Part shown: positions 46,532-55,500 of the stretch, one piece after another
How the letters are laid out: each line of letters starts with the position of its first letter
How positions within the stretch are numbered: the first letter of the stretch is position 1
NCBI GenBank assembly: GCA_014058105.1
Contig: JACGCM010001011.1
Span: 2,237,501 to 2,301,500 of the forward strand
DNA from: Kingdonia uniflora
Taxonomy: Eukaryota > Streptophyta > Magnoliopsida > Ranunculales > Circaeasteraceae
Length of the DNA stretch: 64,000 nucleotides
Direction of reading: 5' to 3'
Program-made: the position numbers and the translations under genes
Notes under the pieces: model-generated
The model's input: the letters and a program-made list of their open reading frames with translations, nothing else
Databases searched by the model: none
What the model was told of the DNA's origin: nothing

Positions 46532-46758
46532 TCTTAATGTAAATTAGTAATTAGGCAAATATATACTCAGAATATATGATTCATGTAAAATAGAGAAGTA
46601 GATGTTAATTTGTTGTAAATTCTTTATTATGAAAGATCTTCCTAAACTTGAGGAGTAAGACTTTTTATTTCTCTGTATCTTCTTTGTTAAATATAATGGA
46701 AGCAAGACTATCTCCTCACTATTAAGAGGAAGAAACCAAACCCATCTTAAGCTTAACA
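46532..46758 (+). repeat. 3' LTR of copia 3
   Basis: It lies just after the polypurine tract, starts TCTTAATG (TG changed to TC) and ends CTTAACA, consistent with a TGTTAA/TTAACA pair. About 227 bp, AT-rich. No 5' LTR is in the window. Confidence 0.55.
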
Positions 46759-46892
46759 CTTTGTCTACAATTAAACAAATACGCATAAGTACTCATAATT
46801 AAAAGGGATGGACGACAAAAATACAAATTTGGGTATATACAAAATCTAATAATACCACACTTATCAAATGTAAGAGGTTCCTCCAGGCATCT

Positions 46893-47454
46893 TGATCCAG
46901 GAGGATCTGACGAAGACATGAAGGTTTTCAAGTTTCTATTCGAACATAATTGTTTATGTTCAAATACTTTTCTGCCTGAGGGTTTTATTTTAATAGATTT
47001 TTATTTTATTCGAATAGATTTCTGCCTGAGGGTTCTATTCGAATAGATTTTTATTTTATTCGAATAGATTTCTAGTATTCTGCCTGAGGTGTTTTATTCG
47101 AATAAGATTTTAGTCTATTCGAATATATTTTATTTTATTCGAACATAAATAATTATGTTCGAACAGAGGCACGATTCAGCCTTTCTTCTTTTGGCAGTGG
47201 TTGTATTTTGAGGGGTATTTTTGCTTCGAGATGCGTTCTTTTAGTATTTGAAGTTCCCTCGTATATAAAGGGGCCTTAGTTTATTTCTTTTCTATGTTAG
47301 ATCTAGAGAAAAGTTTTAAGGAAGAAGCTTAGGGTTTAGAGTTTAATCGTTGTAATTACTTGGATAATACAATTGAATCTCTTATTTTTCCCATCTAATT
47401 TGGCGTCTTTGTACTTTTCTATTAACAAAAGCTTCTCAATCATATTGTGGATTA
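46893..47454 (+). repeat. 5' LTR of gypsy 4
   Basis: 562 bp with eight exact TTCGAA sites in about 240 bp (46935-47170), and one extra copy of the unit ending TTCTGCCTGAGG compared with the 3' LTR. A TATATAAAGG box lies near 47262. Confidence 0.9.
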
Positions 47455-47499
47455 AGTGATATCAGTTTTCCAGTTATGATCTTCAGGGGTTGATTGTGG

Positions 47500-48640
47500 T
47501 TTATGGTCCTAATATGTGACCGTCTCTAGCAAACGAAGGAGAAGCTAGTAAGTCCGTTGATGATTCATCACAAACCTAATTCGAAGAAGAAGGATGATTT
47601 AGAGATGGACGAGGCCAACGATCGACTCACGCTTTTGGAAATGACAGTTTCTGACCTAACTTCTATTGTAGGGGAGTTGGTCAGCCAATTGCATTTCACA
47701 AACCTCGCAAAGGCTTCTACTTCAGCGACACGGCGAGGCCGCTCTCATCGGCGAGGCCGCTCGAGGAGAAAATGAGTTTTGGAGGGGGATAAAGACATTG
47801 AATATGCGGGGATAGCCAGTAATTCTAGTGATGCCAATTTCGTCAAAGAGCGCCCAAGTTTTGGTAAGTCGATGAATCCTTTGCGTAATCTTCGTATTGG
47901 TTTTAAGATTAAAATTCTGATATTCGACGGTTCGATCGATGCCGAGAAGTTAGATAATTAGTTAAATAGGTTAGAAACTTATTTTTCTATTACGAATACT
48001 CCAATGCTCAGCAAATATGCTTTATTACGTTGAAATTCGCAAGTCATGCACTCACGTGGTGGAAATCTTATCAAAAACGCTAGGATGTAGGAGATTTTGG
48101 TTGGAAAGAATTCAAGGTATTAGTGTGTAAACAGTTTTATCCGGTTGGGTATGAGCAAGAGAGATGGTTTTTATGGCACAATTTGTGCCAACAGTTTGAA
48201 CAGTCCGTACAGGAGTACACTACGATATTTCATAAACAAGCTTTGGTTTTGGACATTGATGCGGACTTCTATGAGGAGTTCATAAAGTACACGGGGGGCT
48301 TGTCAGAGTCTATTAGAAGAGAGCTGAAGCTCCTTACTGTGGTCAAGATCAAGGATGCGAACGTGAAGGCAATTGCTATTGAAGGCAAATACTTGAAGAG
48401 TGACAAAGAAGACGACAAGATCAAGTCCGGGTACAAGTCTAGTTGGAAAAATTAGCATAAGGGAGAGGCCAAAGGAGAGGGGTCTTCATCAGAGGAGTTT
48501 CATTGTAATCATTGTAAGGCGAGTGGGCATATTTCCGATTATTATTAGAAACTTCACCCGGAGCTTAGGCCGAAGGAGGAGAAGAGCAAGAAAGATAGAT
48601 ATGCACTAGCCGCAGAGGTTGTTGACCTTTAGGATTTAGA
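47500..48640 (+). pseudogene. gag of gypsy 4
   Basis: Segments at 47557-47775 (helical N-terminus, then R-R-G-R-S-H-R-R-G-R-S-R-R), 47800-47960 and 48123-48455 match a plant Ty3/gypsy gag. R-W-F-L-W-H-N-L-C-Q-Q-F and E-Y-T-T-I-F-H-K-Q-A near 48165-48240 are the retrotransposon gag core. A CCHC knuckle (C-N-H-C-K-A-S-G-H-I-S) lies near 48505-48540, with the last Cys lost. Stops at 47773, 47959 and 48453 interrupt it. The product would form the particle shell. Confidence 0.8.
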
Positions 48641-48649
48641 TAAACTGAA

Positions 48650-49673
48650 TCTTAAGCTTACACTTATGTTTTAGTGGACTTTGGCTGCCGAGGAAGAGAG
48701 TCAGGAAGAGCTTTTTCATGTCAGTATTCAAGTAAAGTAGAGTTTTGTCAAGGCCATTATGGATTCGGGTAGTAAAAAAAAATTGATTTCTGAGACGTTG
48801 GTGAAAAAGATGGGTTTGAGGATTACAGCTCATCCTAAGCCGTATAGTTTGGGGTGGATTCAGAAAGATGCGGATGTGATGATCACGAAGCAGTGTACTT
48901 TCAAGTTTGCAATTTTTGAGAAGTTTATTGATGAGGTAACGTGTGAGGTGGTTCCTTTGGATGTGTGTCAGGTCATCTTGGGTAGCCCTTATCTTTGGGA
49001 CTAAGATGCGATTCATTACCATAGAGCTCACAAGTATCGTCTTGTGAAGGAGGGAAAAGAGGTCTATATCAATGCTTGTAAGGAGCATGTTACTATATCT
49101 AATTTAGTAACAGCGAATCAGGTGAAGCGGCTGGTTAATGCGAGCGGCAAGTTTGTATTATTGGTGCGACCGGTTCAGGAGGGTACGTCGGCTAGAGTGT
49201 TGTCTCCAATGACAACATTTTTTAAGCAAGAAACTGACTTGGGGAAGTTGCAAGAGGAGGTTGTGGTACATACGGATCACAAACTGTTCCAGTTTTTCGT
49301 TACACAGTCCAAGCTACAACAAGCTTGCCAAATGAAGGAGATGTCGTCTCTTCAACAATTTCCCTTGATTATGCAGTATAAGAAGGGAGTAGACAACAAA
49401 ATGGCTGATAGGTTATCTCGACCCCCATTACCAACTACTTCCGCTATATTGGTTTCTATGCAGATACAGCCTTTTGTTACGACAGCGTATGTTGCAAGAT
49501 ATGATGATCCTAAGGGGCGTAGTGTATTTCGCCGAAAGTTGCTGCCAGGCAAGACAGGTGGTAGTATCCAATCGTTTCGAGTTGGGAAGAAAGGTACACT
49601 ACCGAGTAAGTCAAAGTGGTACAACAAGGAAATTGGGCATCGCCGCATTCCCACATCTCCAGTTCTAGTTTGA
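48650..49673 (+). pseudogene. Protease joined to RNase H remnant of gypsy 4
   Basis: 48755-49004 reads A-I-M-D-S-G-S-K-K-K-L-I (retropepsin D-S-G), then V-I-L-G-S-P-Y-L near 48970. After about 49240 the frame reads V-V-H-T-D-H-K-L-F-Q and Y-K-K-G-V-D-N-K-M-A-D-R-L-S-R near 49380-49420, the last part of RNase H, followed by degenerate integrase sequence to 49673. RT and most of RNase H (normally more than 1 kb) are absent, so a deletion near 49220-49250 joined the two parts. It is non-autonomous. Confidence 0.82.
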
Positions 49674-49706
49674 GCAGGAGCTCAAGGCTCCTAATGGGGG
49701 AAGCCA

Positions 49707-50219
49707 TGATCCAGGAGGATCTGACAAAGACATGAAGGTTTTCAAGTTTCTATTCGAACAGAATTATTTCTGTTCGAATACTTTTCTGCCTGAGGATTTT
49801 ATTCGAATAGATTTTTATTCTATTTGAATAGATTTATGATATTCTGTCTGAGGTGTTTTATTCGAATAAGATTTTAGCCTATTCGAATACATTTTATTTT
49901 ATTCGAACAGAAACAATTATGTTCGAACAGAGGCGCGATTCAGTCTTTCTCCTTTTGGCGGTAGTTGTATTTTGAGGGGTGTTTTTGCCATGAGATGCGT
50001 TCTTTTAGTATTTGAAGTTCTCTAGTATATAAAGGGGGCTTAGTTTATTTCTTTTCTATGTTAAATCTAGAGAGAAGTTCTAAGGAAGAAACTCAGGGTT
50101 TAGAGTTTATTCGTTGTAATTATTTGAATAATACAATTGAATCTCTTATATTTCCCATCTAATTTGGTGTTCTTCGTACTTTTCTACTAACAAAAGCTTC
50201 TAAATCGTATTTTGGATTA
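49707..50219 (+). repeat. 3' LTR of gypsy 4
   Basis: 513 bp. It matches the 5' LTR except for the missing repeat unit and scattered substitutions. Followed by the CATCT duplication. Confidence 0.9.
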
Positions 50220-50224
50220 CATCT

Positions 50225-50964
50225 ACTACTTTTAATGGAGCGTGGGGGAACCTACAATGTGGATGAGGGTAGCAGTAACAGTAAACTGCCATTGAAAAAG
50301 TTGTATTTACCTACAATATGAGATCTGACCTTATACCCAAGGTTATAGGGGCAATTTCATCTTCATATGATAAGAGATCATGACAACACTTCTTATTATC
50401 CATTAAAACTATTGGAAAAATTATGCTCTTTCCGGAACCATAGTAATAAGGTTGCTTACCCTCCCCTAAATGACATGTACACAAGAGAGCAAACACAAAG
50501 ACTTTGTTTGTTCACAATATATAGCCGCATCCCTAAATAGTTGATAAAAAGACAATTGATGATTTGGGATATGATCAATAAGATCTGTTACATTGTTGTT
50601 AATTTTTTATTGGACGTGCTATGAAATTATGAACAACCAAGGTCGCAGTTGCCCATCAGTTATATTTTTTTTCCCTTGGACACGTATTAATTATAGGAGG
50701 GTGAGACTTAACAATCATGATGGTCGGAGGGTGGGCACCTACACCTTGTTGAGAGCAAATTATTACTAACTAATAAATGCTAATAATGTAGGACTAAAAT
50801 CGCCACCCATGTTGATCCTTACACCATTATGGAGACCCTTATCTACATTGCTCTCTTTGAGGCTATCGCGAAGGAGGAGACTAAACTGAGGCCAATATGT
50901 GTTAATCGTGTAAGTGATGTTTAGTGCAAAATGCATCACTTTTGCATGAGCTGGTAGTACAGTA
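50225..50964. other. Unassigned sequence flanking gypsy 4
   Basis: A 61-codon minus-strand frame (50496-50311) contains Y-Y-Y-G-S-G-K-S and D-N-K-K-C-C-H-D-L-L and may be a piece of an exon. I do not recognise it. The sequence left of gypsy 4 (46759-46887) would adjoin it before insertion. No LINE RT upstream of 50965 was found. Confidence 0.3.
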
Positions 50965-51585
50965 GTGCCAACTATCAATTTGATAAATATTGGAGACATA
51001 GTTTCTTCTTTAATGTACTTTCCGAATGCTAATAAGCTATCAAATTCAATAAACAACTATTGGATGTCTATTAAGGTTCCATGGAGTACCCCGCTCTGTG
51101 GCTGGGAAAAAATTAACGTTGATGCCTCATTCTGTAAAGATAAACAATTTAATGGCATTGGTTTAGTCATTCGAGATAATCTCAATGTTTTTGGTGCAAC
51201 CCGAGCTTCTACCTGCAGATTTACGACGATTGAAGAGGGGGAAGCATTAGCAGTGTTAGGCGGCATTCTCTGGGACAGGGAGCGAGGTGTACAGAGGGTA
51301 ATCATTGAAACTGATGCTGAACCGATCAACTCCTTTTGTAGGAATGGATATGCAACGGTATCGTGGACGACCAAAGCAATCATTCAGGACTTTCTGGCTC
51401 TTTTCTGTAGTTTTGTTGATATTTGTATTATATATGCTCCGCGTAGTGCGAACTCAATTGCCCATGCGCTTGCCTTTAGGCCCATGGATGACAACTTTTG
51501 TATGACTTGGTGTGGTTCTCCCCCCGAGTGGCTTCAGGAGGCCCTCGTAGGAGATAAATCCATTTTTTTAGTAGCTGTTGTTTAA
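50965..51585 (+). pseudogene. Plant LINE-type RNase H domain (RVT_3 family)
   Basis: The frame reads W-E-K-I-N-V-D-A-S-F (first catalytic Asp) at about 51105, then G-I-G-L-V-I-R-D-N, E-E-G-E-A-L-A-V-L (Glu), V-I-I-E-T-D-A-E (Asp) near 51300 and R-S-A-N-S-I-A-H-A-L near 51445-51475. It ends at a TAA (51583-51585). This is the RNase H found at the 3' end of plant L1-type LINEs and in related free-standing ORFs. The domain is unbroken over about 170 codons, with all acidic residues visible. No RT is attached, so a 5'-truncated LINE is the likeliest origin. AATAAAAAACAAAC near 51603 could be its degraded poly(A). Confidence 0.72.
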
Positions 51586-52338
51586 ATAATTTATGGTTTA
51601 CCAATAAAAAACAAACTATTGGATCCACAAGGAAAAAGTTGAAGTAAAATTAACATGGTGTTTAGTTATATCAAATTCAATACCCTGAACCTATCACAAT
51701 AGTTCTATGTAAAGAAATAGCATCATAGATAAAAAAAAAACCCGTTAAAAGCACACACAATAATAGCTGTTACTAAAAGTAGTCTCTGCGGAGACTCGTC
51801 ATTTCATTTGGCATGGTGGCTCTAAATGACGCACCAAATAATTTGGCGCGTATCCCCTGTTAATGGACTCTAATCATTACAGGCCTGGCAGTTCTATCAC
51901 CCTAGCATCCGTCTGAATTAAATCAATTCCAAGTAAACTACCAAATGTTGGTTTCCTCCAACTATACTATAAGACAATTAGTTATAGTGCCACAATCAAA
52001 GAAACTCCAAATAAATATCAACTTTGTGTTAAGTATCTTTCATGATGATGACCACTGAGATTTAAGGCCAGGTTGGTACCGTATGGCATGGGTTCCGCAT
52101 CTTTAAGCATTGACTAGGTTTAGATATCTTAAGTCAAAGTCTTCACGATTTTTAATTTTCTCTCCGGGGTTCCTGATTTATCTTGGATTTCTAAAGATAA
52201 GGTTGATATTTACCTATGGAATGAAGATATATTGACGATTTATTACAATAAAATGACACCAACTTTGCAATAGAGGTAAACCCCGAGATTTATGAACAAC
52301 ATATGAATCAATACACGGGGATAAGTCTACATTTTTTA
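51586..52338. other. Intergenic region upstream of the lectin gene
   Basis: No ORF of note. A small perfect inverted repeat AGTCTC-TGCG-GAGACT is at 51781-51796. The rest is AT-rich and probably contains the distal promoter of the lectin gene. Confidence 0.4.
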
Positions 52339-52341
52339 TTC

Positions 52342-52349
52342 TATTTATA
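52342..52349 (+). promoter_or_regulatory. Possible TATA box of the lectin gene
   Basis: TATTTATA lies about 170 bp before the lectin ATG, leaving room for a 5' UTR. A possible 5' UTR intron runs from AAAAAAG|GTGAAT (about 52440) to TTTACTACAG (about 52497). Confidence 0.35.
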
Positions 52350-52519
52350 CTTCAGAAATTTGAGACTTTGCATTACAAGCTCCAGAGAGATTCTCAATTC
52401 AGAGAAAAAAGTTGTTTCCTCACAAGTAATTTGAAAAAAGGTGAATATCTCATCACCTGTCTCTTTTTTGTTCTTAATTCAGCACTTTTTTACTACAGAA
52501 GACGAGTACAATTAGCTTC

Positions 52520-55500
52520 ATGGATGAGTCTATCAGCATTGGTCCTTGGGGTGGAACTGGTGACGGTAATTATGACTTTAAGGCATTTGGTGGGATTATT
52601 CAGATTCAGATCGAACATGAGTATATCGTATTCTCATTGCAATTCACAACCAGTAGCGAGAACGATATAGCAGTCACCTTGTAGAAACTAATACAAAGAA
52701 TAAAAGATTCGAGAAGGACTTACTTATATTATTATTCGATTATTACAATGGAAGAAGACTTTCTCCTTATATAGTTACAATTACTTGGGCGTTAAGTAAG
52801 AATATTTTATATTTAGAGAATTTTATATTTAGTATATATCCTATATTAGGTATATTCTATATTCAACATATATTTTATATTCTGCACTACTTCTCAAGAT
52901 GGAGCATAGATGTCAATCATGCCCAGCTTGTCAATCATGTCGTTAAATATTCGTCCACAAACTCATTTCGTAAGAATATCTGCAAGTTAATCTTCTGACT
53001 TCACGAATAGAAAATATATACACCATTTGTCAATATTTTCTCTGATAAAGAGCCGATCCACTTTAACATGTTTCATATGGTCATGTTGAATTGGATTGTG
53101 TGCAATCATAATTGCTGCTTTATTGTCACAGTGTCGATCCATTGCTTTCATGAGTTTAAATCCAAGATCCTTCAATATATTCCGTATCCATAGTAGTTCA
53201 CATACTCTATAAGCCATACCCCAAAACTCAGATTCTGCACTTGATCTGGCAATAACCTTTTGCTTCTTAGCTCTAAATGTCACTAAATTCCCACATGCAA
53301 ATGTAAAATAGCCTGAGGATGACCTCATGTTCATCATATCTCATCCCCAATCTGCATCGGTGTATCCCGTTACTTCCATATCACCATCTTTCAAGAATAA
53401 GAGACCTTTTCCCAAAGATTTCTTCAAGTACCTTAGTATTCGAAAGACTGCCTTCATATGTTCTTCACTTGGATTATGCATGAATTGACTTACGACGCTA
53501 ATGGCATATGCAATATCCGGTCGAGTATGGGAGAGATAAATTAGTCTTCCCACTAAGCATTAGTACCTTCCTTTGTCACATGGAACTTGGTCGAAAAACA
53601 TTCCCAAGTGATGATTCGCTTCAATCGGTGTATCTACCAGTTTGCAATCAAGCATCTCAGTTTCTGCAAGAAGGTATAATATATACTTTCGTTGAGATAT
53701 GAAAATACCTTGACTTGATCTTGCAACTTCAATGCCTAAGAAGTATTTTAACTGTCCCAAATTCTTCATCTCAAATTCCTGTGGCAAATAGTTCTTCAGT
53801 GCCTCCATTTCTACTGAGTCATTTCCAGTAACAACCATATCATCAACATAAACAATAAGAGCGGTAAGCTTTCCTGAATTTCATTTTATAAACAAGGTAT
53901 AATCAGAATTACTTTGTCTATATCCAAATGCCTTCATGCTCTTCGAAAACTGTCCAAACCAAACTCGTGGCAGCTGTTTTAACCCGTACAATGCCTTCTT
54001 TAATTTGTATACTTTTCCTCCTTCAAAATTTGTGACTCCAGGTGGTAACTCCATGTATACTTCTTCTTCTAAGTCTCTATTGAGAAATGCATTCTTCACG
54101 TCAAACTGTTATAATGGCCAACCCTTATTGGCTGTAAGAGAAATGAGTACACGAATAGTGTTTATCTTTGCCACTGGGCGAAGGTATCCTCGTAATCCAC
54201 ACCCTACGTCTGCGTATACCCTTTGGCAACTAGTTTAGCTTTATACCTATTAATACTTCCATTTGAATTCATCTTTACAGTAAAGATCCAACGACACCCA
54301 ACAATGCGATATTCGTGGGGTTTATCAACAAGTTCCCAAGTAGAATTCTTCTGTAATGCATTCATCTCTTCATTCATGGCTTTCTTCCATCGTAGATCTG
54401 ATAGAGCTTCTTGAAAATTACTAGGAATAGATACAGATGATAATTGATTCATAGTGCATGTAAACGACTTAGCCAACCTATGGGAAGATACATAATCAGA
54501 AATTAGGTATTTGGCTTTAGAATTGATATATGGTTCATAAGTAGATTTTGGAATACCTTTAGTAGGCCTTTCTGAACGTCTAGGTTGAATATTATTAACA
54601 GTGTTAGGATTAGGTAATACCTGAGGTTCGACATTTTGCGGCAATTCTTCGGTAGATGGTTTTAGAATGTTGGAGTCACGGGCAACTTCTACTACTTCAG
54701 CTTGATCTCCCCTTGTCGTCTAATCATCTCCATTCATATGAAGTTCATCTTCAATACCCTGATCTCCCCCTATCATCTACTCTGCTTTACTTTCCTTTTC
54801 ATCATCAGTTAGGTTACTACACCTGTTCAAATTACTCGTCAAATCCTCTAGTTCCTGAAACATATCTCCAATAATAGGGAACTTTCATTCACCATCATTA
54901 TATTTCTCCCCCTGAAGGGAAGATCCCACAAAATATGCCTCCAATTCTCGAAACGAAATATCCAAAGAGATGTACACCTCCCACACCACAGGATCATAAC
55001 AACGATAACCCTTTTTAAAATTAGCATATCCAAGAAACATACACTTTCGAGCACAATGATCCAATTTTCCTCGCTAATGTTTAGGTATATGAACAAAGAC
55101 AACACATCCAAAAACACGTGGTTCTAGGTTTGGCATTGCAGGGATGGTGATAAGATCATGAAGTTTTTAGAAGGGGGTCTGAAATTTAATGACCCTAGAT
55201 GGTGTGCGGTTTATCAAGTAAGCAACATATTTTAATGCTTCTCCCTAATAATTCAATGGCATATTTATTCAAAAAAGAGATGCACGAACAACTTCTAACA
55301 GTTGTCTATTCATTCGTTCAGCTAACTTATTTTGTTGTGGGGTATAAACATTAGAGGTTTGATGTCGAATGCCGTTATTTGTCAAGAACTCCGGCATGTC
55401 ATTACTAGTAAATTCTCCTTCATTATCAGATTGATACACTTGTATCCTCCTTTGGAATTGGGTTAAAACCATCTGATAATTTTTTTTAAATACTTCAAAG

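Larger units (their letters stand above)
46893..50219 (+). mobile_element. Ty3/gypsy element 4, internally deleted
   Basis: LTRs at 46893-47454 and 49707-50219 both begin TGATCCAGGAGGATCTGAC and end TTGGATTA or TGTGGATTA. The TGATCC/GGATTA ends are nearly inverted but use a non-canonical TA terminus. A perfect duplication CATCT lies at 46888-46892 and 50220-50224. A primer-binding-like TGATATCAG follows the 5' LTR, and AATGGGGGAAG precedes the 3' LTR. gag and protease are present. RT is deleted, with sequence jumping to RNase H/integrase remnants. Confidence 0.92.

Noticed and set aside
51781..51796. Hairpin AGTCTC-TGCG-GAGACT as a terminator or small-RNA precursor
   Set aside because: The stem is only six base pairs and there is no T-tract or longer arm, so chance is a sufficient explanation.
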